Source: Chloroflexota bacterium (GTDB lineage: Bacteria > Chloroflexota > Anaerolineae > Promineifilales > Promineifilaceae). From it: a DNA stretch of 14,188 nt. The stretch spans positions 1 through 14,188 of the forward strand of contig JAJRTP010000708.1 in assembly GCA_024278255.1 (NCBI GenBank), in the 5' to 3' direction. Position numbers and translations under genes: made by a program. How positions within the stretch are numbered: the first letter of the stretch is position 1; the number at the start of each line of letters is the position of its first letter. The notes beneath the pieces were generated by a model. The model saw only the letters and a program-made list of their open reading frames with translations, did no database searches and had not been told where the DNA came from. Positions 1 through 6,076 of this stretch are shown here, piece by piece.

Positions 1-1522
1 GGGAGATGCTGGTAATAAAGGCCGATTTTAAATTTTCCGCTTCTGCCTCCTGGGTAATATCCCGCAGCACAATCACGTTGCCTATTTTCTCACCCTCCGG
101 CGATTTCACCGGCGCGGCCGAAGCGCTGAGGACGCGGCTGCCAATTTCGTACCGCTGGATGGCTGAGGGGCCGCTGTTGGGATCGGCCGGCGGGGTGAGA
201 ATTTGCAGCAAGGAATCGGTCATAAAATCTTCCGGCATATTTTCCAGCAAGCGGTGTGCTGCCGGGTTGGTGTTAATGATCCGGTTATCGTTATCCAGCA
301 CAATCACGCCATCGGCAATACTGCTGACAATGGCTTCTAGCTGGCTGGATTTGCTGAGCAGTTCCCGGTTGCGCGTGGCCAGGGTCTCGGTCATCTGGTC
401 AAAGGAAAAGGCCAGACGGCCGATTTCGTCTCTTTTGTGGATGCCGGAGCGCCGGTCCAGATCGCCGGCCGTCACCGCTTCGGCCGTTTCCACCAGGCGG
501 TTCACCGGCACAGTAATGCGCCGGGCAATCATTAACCCGCCCACAAACACAGCCACAACCGCTAAAGCAAATACGGCCGTAAACTGAGACCGGCTCGTAG
601 CCAGCGTATTCACCAAAAAATTACTGGGCAAGGCCACACTGTACAGGCCAAATGATTGATCCCGCATCTGCCATTCGCCAAAAACCAGGGCATACTGCTG
701 GCCAAACACATTCACATAGCGGTAAGGCACAGAACGGTCAGCATTTTGGCTGACAGTCAGGTACACCTGCGGCGATTCCGTCAGCGTGGCCATCACCGCT
801 TCGTACCCCGCCGGATCATCCTGAAACATAGCCCGAATGCCATTTATGCCGCCTCCCAGCGAGGTGTCTAATATTTGTCCGTCCTGATCATACAGCGTCA
901 CGTGGGCCACCGCATTGCGCGTCAAATCTAGCAGCATCCGGTGGACATACGTCCCCACCAGCGCCGCACCCACCTGCTCCCCGGCAAAAAAGAGCGGGCT
1001 GACGGTGAAAAACATCAACCCATCATCTACCTCTGTCACAAAAACATATTTATTGCCCAGCGCGTCCATCTCATTAGCCAAAGCGCGCTGGACGACTGGT
1101 ATCATGCCAAAATCACCGCCGCTGGTTTCCACGCCTTCGTCCATAGCCCCGTCCAGCAAATGCCGCCAACCGTAAATCTCCTGCCCCTCTTCATCCAGGA
1201 ACAGGACAGCGTCGGTATTGCTGTTGATGATGATTTGCGGGGCTAACTCGGCCAGTACGGCCGTATCCCTCTCCGCGACAGCCTGAGGAATGCCTTCCGT
1301 GCCCAGGACCGCCCGCAAGGTTTGCAACTGGTGTTCTTCATGGCGCACAATACCCGCCGACACCATCTGCCCGGCGTCTACCAGTTGATTATTGATGCGT
1401 TCTGCCAGGGAACTGGCGACCAGATTGGTGACGATAAACGCGCCAACGCTGGCTACCGCCAGGGTCAGCAAGAAGTAGGGGATGATAATTTTGGTTCCGA
1501 TGCTTAGGCTGAAACGTTTCAT
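1..1522 (-). CDS. Membrane sensor protein with extracellular domain, HAMP and PAS (C-terminus outside window)
   Basis: Reading from ATG at 1522 stays open to the left edge, showing 507 residues. Residues about 10-31 (IIIPYFLLTLAVASVGAFIV) form a first membrane helix. Residues about 35-310 form a large extracytoplasmic sensor region, probably Cache-like. A second helix lies near 313-331 (AVFALAVVAVFVGGLMIA). It is followed by a HAMP linker (RRITVPVNRL, then KRDEIGRLAFSFDQM) to about 385. A PAS domain follows at about 395-490, recognisable by IVSSIADGVIVLD and ending in RDITQEAEAE. The visible end, LKSAFITSIS, is the classic sequence just before the HELRTP phosphoacceptor of a HisKA domain, so a histidine kinase core is expected beyond the edge (inference). 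The stimulus cannot be told. Ribosome binding is weak. Downstream partners lie outside the window. Confidence 0.85.
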   Translation of the reverse strand, partial: MKRFSLSIGTKIIIPYFLLTLAVASVGAFIVTNLVASSLAERINNQLVDAGQMVSAGIVRHEEHQLQTLRAVLGTEGIPQAVAERDTAVLAELAPQIIINSNTDAVLFLDEEGQEIYGWRHLLDGAMDEGVETSGGDFGMIPVVQRALANEMDALGNKYVFVTEVDDGLMFFTVSPLFFAGEQVGAALVGTYVHRMLLDLTRNAVAHVTLYDQDGQILDTSLGGGINGIRAMFQDDPAGYEAVMATLTESPQVYLTVSQNADRSVPYRYVNVFGQQYALVFGEWQMRDQSFGLYSVALPSNFLVNTLATSRSQFTAVFALAVVAVFVGGLMIARRITVPVNRLVETAEAVTAGDLDRRSGIHKRDEIGRLAFSFDQMTETLATRNRELLSKSSQLEAIVSSIADGVIVLDNDNRIINTNPAAHRLLENMPEDFMTDSLLQILTPPADPNSGPSAIQRYEIGSRVLSASAAPVKSPEGEKIGNVIVLRDITQEAEAENLKSAFITSIS

Positions 1523-1836
1523 ATGGATACTACTCACTACATGATGGTTGATGGTCAATACGGCCGTTGCGCAACCACAACACGATTTCTGCCCTACATA
1601 TTAAAAGATACGCCCTGCCAATCCGGTAAAGGCATCGTGAAAAAATGCACCAGAACCAAATTTGTAGCCCGATTTTGATGAACCTGCATAAAATCAATCG
1701 GTAATCCACAACAGTTCGGATGGCGGAATTTATTACGCCACTCCTGCTCACTGGCGTAATAAATTCCGCTATCCAGCTGTTACCGATTTAATTATTTAAC
1801 TTCCATGTAAATCGGGCAGCGATTGGCAAAATCGCC
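1523..1836. other. Gene-poor gap with hairpins (about 310 bp)
   Basis: I see no credible gene between the HAMP sensor start and the oxidoreductase stop. The stretch holds one ACGGCCGT octamer (1560-1567), a degenerate REP-like palindrome around 1665-1702 (CCGATT...AATCGG arms), a perfect 18-bp inverted repeat (1723-1769) and most of a REP-like palindrome (1806-1841). A 73-codon minus-strand frame at 1530-1751 runs across these repeats, has no recognisable domain, and is not called. Confidence 0.6.
1723..1769. repeat. Perfect 18-bp inverted repeat with 11-nt loop
   Basis: The left arm GCGGAATTTATTACGCCA (1723-1740) and its exact reverse complement (1752-1769) flank an 11-nt loop. The 18 perfect pairs, AT-rich in the middle, would form a very stable hairpin on either strand. 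There is no strong T-tract right after it on either side, so a simple intrinsic terminator is not obvious. It could be a MITE-like remnant, a processing hairpin, or a terminator for the oxidoreductase transcript, which ends at 1837. Confidence 0.85.
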
Positions 1837-1841
1837 CTACA
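1806..1841. repeat. REP-like intergenic palindrome, copy 1
   Basis: This is a degenerate copy of a palindrome seen four times in the window (consensus about TGTAGGGCGATTTGGCAAAT with its mirror half). The arms are TGTA...GGGC...CGATT and AAATCGCCCTACA around a GGCA centre. It overlaps the stop codon of the oxidoreductase gene: TAG at 1837-1839 lies inside the palindrome. Confidence 0.6.
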
Positions 1842-2898
1842 TAACCGGCTCCAGCCATTGTACTTCACCCGTCTGGGAGGAGCGCAAGGCTGCTTCAATG
1901 ACTTGCAACTGCCATACTACCTCATGCGGCGGCACAGGCACAGGCCTGTGCCCGCGCAGCGCGGCCACCACACCCCGGTAAAAACCCCCATAATCCCCAG
2001 GCTCCGTTTCAACCAGGTCAACGTCATCCTGATTGAGCCACAATTGGCCCCATTTATAGCTATCCTCCCGCCCCCAATCAGCGCCGCCGGGCATCTCCCC
2101 CGCCACCAGGCGATCCTCCTGAGGGTCCAGGCCCATTTTTTGGAAGGCGCCATTTTTGCCGCGCAGATGAAAGCGGAAGACGGGGCAGGGATTGAGCATA
2201 TCAATTTCCAACAAGGCGTGTAAGCCATTGGCAAAATGCAGGTTGAGGCGCATCAAATCGTCTGCGGGGCTGCCGGGGCGCTGCGTTTCTATTTGGGCGT
2301 ACACAGTTTGCGGTTTACCAAAGAGGCAAATGACCTGATCGATTAAATGCGGCCCTAAGTCGTAGAGGAGACCGTGGGTCACGTCCGGTTCGCTTTTCCA
2401 GGTGGCCCGGCCTTTGGGGATAGGTTCGTAGCGGGGCCAGTGGCTTTCGTAATAGGTAACGTCACCCAACACATCGCCCATCAGGAGCTTTTGCACAGTC
2501 AAAAAGTCGCCATCCCAGCGCCGGTTTTGGAAGGGGATGAACAGCCGTCCGGCCGTTTCGGCTTCACGGATGATGGTTTGTACCTCGGCGCTGGTGGCGG
2601 CTGCCGGCTTTTCTACAACGACGTGCTTCCCGGCGCGCAATGCGGCTACGGCTTGGGGCAGGTGCAGCCGGTTGGGTGAGGCCAGGACAAGCAAATCCAG
2701 GCTGGGATCTGCCAGTAATGCCTCAAAGTTATCCACTACCCGAACTTGGGGGAATAAGTCCGGCTCCGGGGTGCGGCTGGTGACAACGGCCGTCAGTTCC
2801 AACCCTGCTGTCGTCTGGATAAAGGGGGCATGAAAATAACGGCCGCCCAGCCCCCAGCCGACCAAACCTACCCTGAAATTTTTCCGGGAATTATTCAT
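1837..2898 (-). CDS. Gfo/Idh/MocA-family NAD(P)-dependent oxidoreductase (IolW/YdgJ-like)
   Basis: This is a 353-residue cytosolic dehydrogenase of usual family length. The N-terminal Rossmann fold shows GWGLGG at 14-19, followed by HAPFI. The family signature EKP is at 96-98. The C-terminal substrate domain carries FQNRRWDGDF (123-132) and YDLGPHLIDQ (179-188), where H184 is the likely catalytic-region histidine. The NRRWDGDF and LGPHLIDQ pattern is most like the scyllo-inositol dehydrogenase/YdgJ branch, so oxidation or reduction of an inositol or sugar ring is likely, but the substrate is not proven. I chose ATG 2898 because AAGGAGG sits just upstream. An upstream in-frame start at 2937 would fall inside a palindrome. 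The gene follows the PAS kinase gene by 42 bp and may be cotranscribed, though a REP-like element lies between them. Confidence 0.9.
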   Translation of the reverse strand: MNNSRKNFRVGLVGWGLGGRYFHAPFIQTTAGLELTAVVTSRTPEPDLFPQVRVVDNFEALLADPSLDLLVLASPNRLHLPQAVAALRAGKHVVVEKPAAATSAEVQTIIREAETAGRLFIPFQNRRWDGDFLTVQKLLMGDVLGDVTYYESHWPRYEPIPKGRATWKSEPDVTHGLLYDLGPHLIDQVICLFGKPQTVYAQIETQRPGSPADDLMRLNLHFANGLHALLEIDMLNPCPVFRFHLRGKNGAFQKMGLDPQEDRLVAGEMPGGADWGREDSYKWGQLWLNQDDVDLVETEPGDYGGFYRGVVAALRGHRPVPVPPHEVVWQLQVIEAALRSSQTGEVQWLEPVM

Positions 2899-2910
2899 TT
2901 GCCCCTCCTT

Positions 2911-2940
2911 TGTTGGGCGATTTGGCAAATCACCCAACGA
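2911..2940. repeat. REP-like intergenic palindrome, copy 2
   Basis: Arms GTTGGGCGATTT and AAATCACCCAAC surround a GGC centre. It fills almost the whole gap between the kinase stop (2941-2943) and the oxidoreductase ribosome binding site. It may be a weak attenuator or an mRNA-stabilising hairpin; it has no T-tract. Confidence 0.7.
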
Positions 2941-4434
2941 TTACATGGCGGGCAGTTCCAAATAAAAGGTACTGCCCTGACCCACTTCACTTGTCACGCC
3001 AACCTGCCCCTCCAGCCGGTCGGCTATCCGCTTGACAATGGAGAGGCCCAGCCCCTGGCCTTCGATGTGGGCCTGGTGCATCCGCTCAAAGGGAAGAAAG
3101 ATGCGCTGCCGGGCTTCGTAAGAAAGTCCCTGGCCGTTGTCCCGCAGCCAGAAACGGATACGGCCGTCAGCCAAAGTCGTCGCCCCCATTTCAATAACCG
3201 GCGGTTCCCCGCCATACTTGAGGGCATTACTCAAATAATTCATCCAGATTTCTTCAATCCAGGGCGCGTAGCCCAAAGCCAAAGGCCACTCTTCCGCCAC
3301 ACTGATTTGGGCCTGCTTTGCCTCAATCATGCGGGCGAGTCTCTCCAGCACAGTGGCGATGACCTGCCCCATTTCCACCGGATACATAGTAACGTCTTCC
3401 TGGCTGCGAATGGGGGCCAGCAGGAGCAGGCTGTTGATGATGTCGTTCATTTTACGGCCGTTCCAAACAACCTTGTCCAGAAATTGCCAGCGCTGTTCCG
3501 GCGTGAAATCATCCGCCCGACTTTTCAGTATCTCAGCATAGCCCACAATGACGTTGATGGGTGTTTTCAGATCGTGCGCCACAGTGTGGGCAAAGGCGTC
3601 CAGTTCCGCGTTTTGCGTTTCCAGTTCCTTCATGTAACGGTGCAGCGTTTCCTGATTCTGCTTGCGCGCTGTAATATCCTCGGATACTTTGAGATAATGG
3701 GTCACTTGCCCGATCTCGTCTAAAATGGGGGCAAAAGCGGCTTCTTCCCAGTAAAGATCGCCATTTTTCTTGCGATTGCACCATTCGCCGCGCCAGATTT
3801 CGCCAGAGGAAATGGTTTGCCACAATTCATCGTACAGTTCCGGCGGGTGGATGCCGGATTTCAGGATGCGGGGATTTTGCCCAATCACTTCGGCAGATTC
3901 GTAACCGGTCAGATTGGCAAAGGTGGGGTTGACGTACTCAATCGTCCCATTTAAGTCAGTAATGACAACGGCGACGGGGGTTTGCTCGACAACGCGGGAC
4001 AGTTTGCGCGCGGTTTCTTCGGCCTGGCGGCGGGCGGTAATGTCTATGCTGTACTCGACCATGTGGGTGAGACGGCCGTCATCATCCAGCAAAGGAAAGG
4101 CGTGGACTTCCATGTTGCGGGGACGGCCGTCTTTGTCGTAATGGATGTGTTCCACGACAGCGGATTGGTTATTTTGCTGCACCATTTTCAGGGGACAGGG
4201 ATGGTTACGGCCGTCGCAAGGCGTATCGCGGCGATGAGTCAGGGCATAGCAGGTTTGCGCCTCACCAATACCCAATTCGCGGGCCGCCTTGTTAGCCAGC
4301 ACAATCCGGTAAGTCTGCACGTCAATCACATACAACGGATCAGACATAGCTTCCAACACGCCTCTCAGCAGCCGAGCCTGCTGATCATTTTGTATAACAT
4401 TTAGGGTAAGACGCTGGGGCATTTCCGTGGTCAT
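2941..4434 (-). CDS. PAS-PAS sensor histidine kinase with Cys/His-rich first PAS domain
   Basis: This is a 497-residue soluble kinase with no membrane helix. PAS 1 (about 22-135) contains the cluster CYALTHRRDTPCDG...HPCPL, with C62, H67, C73, H78 and C80, a plausible metal, Fe-S or thiol redox site (inference). PAS 2 is at about 145-258, ending in SEDITARK. A short coiled coil (260-282) leads to HisKA with phosphoacceptor H287 in AHDLKTP. HATPase_c shows the N box NYLSNALKY (399-407), DNGQGL (432-437) and GQGLGLSI (459-466). No response regulator gene is adjacent. Its ATG overlaps the stop of the upstream thioredoxin gene (ATGA at 4431-4434), so translation is probably coupled and the kinase may sense or control the redox state handled by that operon. 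A paralogous Cys/His PAS kinase lies at 12043-13176. Confidence 0.95.
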   Translation of the reverse strand: MTTEMPQRLTLNVIQNDQQARLLRGVLEAMSDPLYVIDVQTYRIVLANKAARELGIGEAQTCYALTHRRDTPCDGRNHPCPLKMVQQNNQSAVVEHIHYDKDGRPRNMEVHAFPLLDDDGRLTHMVEYSIDITARRQAEETARKLSRVVEQTPVAVVITDLNGTIEYVNPTFANLTGYESAEVIGQNPRILKSGIHPPELYDELWQTISSGEIWRGEWCNRKKNGDLYWEEAAFAPILDEIGQVTHYLKVSEDITARKQNQETLHRYMKELETQNAELDAFAHTVAHDLKTPINVIVGYAEILKSRADDFTPEQRWQFLDKVVWNGRKMNDIINSLLLLAPIRSQEDVTMYPVEMGQVIATVLERLARMIEAKQAQISVAEEWPLALGYAPWIEEIWMNYLSNALKYGGEPPVIEMGATTLADGRIRFWLRDNGQGLSYEARQRIFLPFERMHQAHIEGQGLGLSIVKRIADRLEGQVGVTSEVGQGSTFYLELPAM

Positions 4435-4889
4435 CTTCTTATATCCTGTGACTGCGCTTCTATATCCTGTGACTGCGTTGGTATAACTATCCGCATCAAT
4501 TGGTGCGGCTTGGGTACGCCACCATAACGATAAACAATTTGCCTGTTCTGATCAAATATCAACGTCGTGGGCGCCACCCGGACAGTATACTTGGCGGCAG
4601 CCTGTTTACCCACCCGGCTGGTCAGGCTGAGGTGGATCACGTCAACTTTCGACCCCATTTTCTTCTGAAACCCATTCACGATGGGTTCGGCTACCGAGCA
4701 AGCCGTTCATAACGGGGCAAAGAATTGTATCAAAGTATAAGGCTTTTGGCCGATGCGGTTCTGCAAATCGGCCGCCGTCTCAATCTCCGGGGAGGAGCGG
4801 GGCCGGAAATACAGATGCAAAAAGAGAAACGCCCCGGTAAAAATCACCAGGACGATTATCAGAATAATTTGTATGGGCAGCAAGACCAT
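4431..4889 (-). CDS. Membrane-anchored thioredoxin-like protein with in-frame UGA at the first CxxC cysteine (candidate selenoprotein)
   Basis: Two same-frame segments (4707-4889 and 4431-4706) are separated only by one TGA at 4707-4709. Read through, they give one 152-residue protein. A hydrophobic anchor lies at residues 3-27, followed by FRPR. A thioredoxin fold begins around 40: YTLIQFFAPL, then position 61 (UGA), then TAC (62-64), so the active site reads U-T-A-C instead of CxxC. The cis-proline region VAPTTLIFD (P107) and the following YGGVPKPHQL are well preserved, arguing against a decaying gene. A hairpin 18 nt after the UGA could be a SECIS element. It starts 4 nt after the rhodanese stop and overlaps the kinase start, so it is the middle gene of an operon. 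Topology is uncertain: Arg residues after the anchor would favour a cytoplasmic C-terminus. The C-terminus carries a duplicated heptapeptide. The alternative is a recent nonsense mutation. Confidence 0.75.
4441..4477 (-). repeat. 21-bp direct repeat duplicating C-terminal codons and a Shine-Dalgarno-like site
   Basis: The plus-strand core ATATCCTGTGACTGCG occurs at 4441-4456 and again at 4462-4477, a 21-bp period. In the thioredoxin frame it encodes QSQDI twice. On the mRNA each unit contains CACAGGATATAGAAG or a close variant, and the last unit supplies AGGA about 9 nt before the kinase ATG at 4434. Confidence 0.85.
4668..4688 (-). other. Candidate bacterial SECIS hairpin downstream of the thioredoxin UGA
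   Basis: On the minus strand, GAACCCAT (4688-4681) pairs with ATGGGTTT (4675-4668), giving seven Watson-Crick pairs plus a G-U, around the loop CGTGA (4680-4676). The loop begins 26 nt after the UGA and has G as its second base. Both fit the published general bacterial SECIS model as I recall it: an apical loop within roughly 16-37 nt of UGA and a G among the first two loop bases. A smaller stem, TCGG/CCGA, lies between the UGA and this hairpin. Confidence 0.5.
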
Positions 4890-4893
4890 CGCG

Positions 4894-5325
4894 CTACTTG
4901 TCTACGGGCAGGCCGGCCGCTTCCCATTCCAGGATACCGCCGGTCATGTTGTGGATGTTGGTGAAGCCCTGTTCCCGTAAATAATCGGTCACCTGACCGC
5001 TGCGATTGCCGCTGCGGCAAGTGACGATGACTTCTTTGTCGGTGGGGATTTCGTCCAGCCGGTTGGGAATTTCGTTCATGGGGATGAGGGTGATGTCCGG
5101 GATGTGGCCTTCGTCGTACTCCCACTGTTCGCGCACGTCAATGATAAACACATCATCGCGGTCTTTAACGGCCGCTACCGTTTGCACATCCACGTCCGGG
5201 CCAAGCATGGCGACGTCAATCTCCTGGGGCGCTTCAACCGCCGGGGCCGGGGCCGTTTGTCCGCCGCAAGCGACCAGGGTGATTGTCAATAATGCCAGTA
5301 AAATCCAAATTGTACGTTTCATCAT
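4894..5325 (-). CDS. Lipoprotein single-domain rhodanese (sulfurtransferase)
   Basis: This is a 143-residue protein with a lipoprotein signal: KR at 3-4, hydrophobic core, lipobox LVAC with C20. A short Ala/Pro linker leads to one rhodanese domain (about 45-142): FIIDVREQWEYDEGHIP, the active-site loop CRSGNRS with nucleophile C103, and the final TGGILEWEAAGLPV. It would be tethered outside the membrane, where it could carry persulfide (sulfane sulfur) on C103. The start is supported by AGGAG about 10 nt upstream of ATG 5325; the second ATG is immediately adjacent. It is the first gene of the operon with the thioredoxin (4-nt gap) and the PAS kinase. A thioredoxin is a natural partner for reducing a persulfide (inference). 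Confidence 0.93.
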   Translation of the reverse strand: MMKRTIWILLALLTITLVACGGQTAPAPAVEAPQEIDVAMLGPDVDVQTVAAVKDRDDVFIIDVREQWEYDEGHIPDITLIPMNEIPNRLDEIPTDKEVIVTCRSGNRSGQVTDYLREQGFTNIHNMTGGILEWEAAGLPVDK

Positions 5326-5411
5326 GATTAAAATGCTCCTCTTGATTAAGTTTCATTTGTTAGATGCCGGCTGTGCCCAAACGTGACATCGCAGTGCCAC
5401 ACAGACAAACA

Positions 5412-5433
5412 GGCTGGCTAATAATAGCCAGCC
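5412..5433. other. Perfect 9-bp hairpin, possible terminator of the DUF2892 unit
   Basis: GGCTGGCTA (5412-5420) and TAGCCAGCC (5425-5433) flank the 4-nt loop ATAA. On the minus strand it lies after the DUF2892 gene and before the rhodanese, followed by TGTTTGTCTG, a poor T-tract. It could terminate the DUF2892 transcript, which would make the rhodanese operon a separate unit. Confidence 0.5.
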
Positions 5434-5490
5434 CATTTTAGAGAGGGAAAAGGGGGATGGTTCAGCACCCGAAAAGTTAACTTAACACTT

Positions 5491-5520
5491 TGTAGGGCGA
5501 TTTTGCAAAATCGTCCTACA
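5491..5520. repeat. REP-like intergenic palindrome, copy 3
   Basis: A 30-bp palindrome from TGTAGGGCGATTT to its mirror AAAATCGTCCTACA, with only one G-T mismatch. It lies in the 245-bp gap between the DUF2892 stop and the rhodanese start, about 50 bp after the DUF2892 gene. Confidence 0.8.
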
Positions 5521-5570
5521 AGTTGTCAAGGGGAATCTAAACCATCCCGGAAAAGGAAGTTGTTAACGTA

Positions 5571-5774
5571 TTAGCTTTCTTTACGGGTTGATAAGTGGAA
5601 CGGGGCATACAAGGGGCAGAAGCCGATAAGAGACGTTACCACAAAAACGGCCGCCAGAATCCCCAAAACAATGGCTAACCAGCCGGAAACTGTGCCTGTG
5701 ACAATAAGACCCACAAATACCAAAGCTAAAACAATACGAACAATCCGATCCCATGAAGCCATATTCTTTGACAT
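5571..5774 (-). CDS. DUF2892 (YgaP-type transmembrane domain) small membrane protein
   Basis: This is a 67-residue protein with two membrane helices (about 10-28 and 30-50) around a short turn (TGTVSGW). It ends in the family's conserved tail FCPLYAPFHLSTR, with a single cysteine at the inner edge of helix 2. ATG 5774 is chosen because GGAGG lies 7 nt upstream; a longer version starting at 5804 has no comparable site. DUF2892 domains are often found fused to or beside rhodanese domains (YgaP is the known example), and the rhodanese gene lies just downstream. The gene follows a 35-codon membrane peptide by 26 nt and shares its ECF-type promoter. Confidence 0.9.
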   Translation of the reverse strand: MSKNMASWDRIVRIVLALVFVGLIVTGTVSGWLAIVLGILAAVFVVTSLIGFCPLYAPFHLSTRKES

Positions 5775-5800
5775 AACAAACCTCCGAAACTTAAACTTCT

Positions 5801-5908
5801 TCAACTAATAAAATTTTGTACCAGCAAAACAAGACCTGTAACCAGACCCACACACAATAAACAAACAACTGCTAATTTTAAGAGTTTCTTTCCTGTTGAA
5901 TCGTCCAT
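5801..5908 (-). CDS. Very short single-pass membrane protein (35 residues)
   Basis: From ATG 5908 (CAT on the plus strand at 5906-5908) to TGA 5801-5803, the frame encodes a charged N-terminus, MDDSTGKKLLK, and a hydrophobic helix of about 22 residues containing two cysteines (VVCLLCVGLV), ending in QNFIS. AGG in GGCAGGTAA precedes the ATG closely. The predicted ECF promoter ends about 24-30 nt upstream, which makes this the first gene of the unit leading to DUF2892. I know no family. The evidence is the promoter, the spacing and the sensible amphipathic design, so the call is moderate. Confidence 0.55.
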   Translation of the reverse strand: MDDSTGKKLLKLAVVCLLCVGLVTGLVLLVQNFIS

Positions 5909-5930
5909 TTACCTGCCTTAACTTGCCAAT

Positions 5931-5972
5931 CTGCTCTTTAGACGGATAAACAGATGAAAGGTTACAAATTGG
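5931..5972 (-). promoter_or_regulatory. ECF-type promoter upstream of the small membrane protein/DUF2892 unit
   Basis: The minus strand reads CCAATTTGTAACCT (5972-5959), 13 nt, then CCGTCTAAAGAGCAG (5945-5931). GTAACC as -35 and CGTCTA as -10, 15 nt apart, are typical ECF sigma elements. The same two blocks with the same spacing lie in front of the ECF sigma gene at 10329-10370. Confidence 0.8.
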
Positions 5973-5974
5973 AT

Positions 5975-6004
5975 TTGACCTATACCAGTCAACCCCGCTA
6001 TAGT
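5975..6004 (+). promoter_or_regulatory. Sigma-70-like promoter for the TPR hybrid kinase
   Basis: TTGACC (5975-5980) and TATAGT (5999-6004) are separated by 18 nt, upstream of the kinase ATG at 6077. It begins directly behind the divergent ECF-type promoter, so the two could influence each other. Confidence 0.5.
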
Positions 6005-6076
6005 AAATAGAGAAAACAAAAAATCATCGGTTTCTATAAGATGCCCGGCAGTCGTGGGGAAAAAGGGAGCATTTAT

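Noticed and set aside
6..587. 193-codon plus-strand frame at the left edge
   Set aside because: Antisense to the HAMP/PAS part of the membrane sensor, whose domains are clear.
1530..1751. 73-codon minus-strand frame in the gap after the HAMP sensor
   Set aside because: It crosses hairpins and an ACGGCCGT octamer, has no ribosome site and no family resemblance.
2830..3723. 297-codon plus-strand frame
   Set aside because: It lies antisense to the PAS-PAS kinase and the oxidoreductase start, both of which have clear domains. It is a shadow frame of GC-rich coding DNA.
4441..4477. Possible CRISPR-like repeats
   Set aside because: Only two copies with a 5-nt separation, inside a gene, in phase with codons: a simple tandem duplication.
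4707..4889. Reading the anchor segment and the 4431-4679 segment as two separate genes
   Set aside because: Both are in the same frame, are separated only by one TGA and nine sense codons, and together form one thioredoxin. The GTG start of the second piece has no ribosome site.
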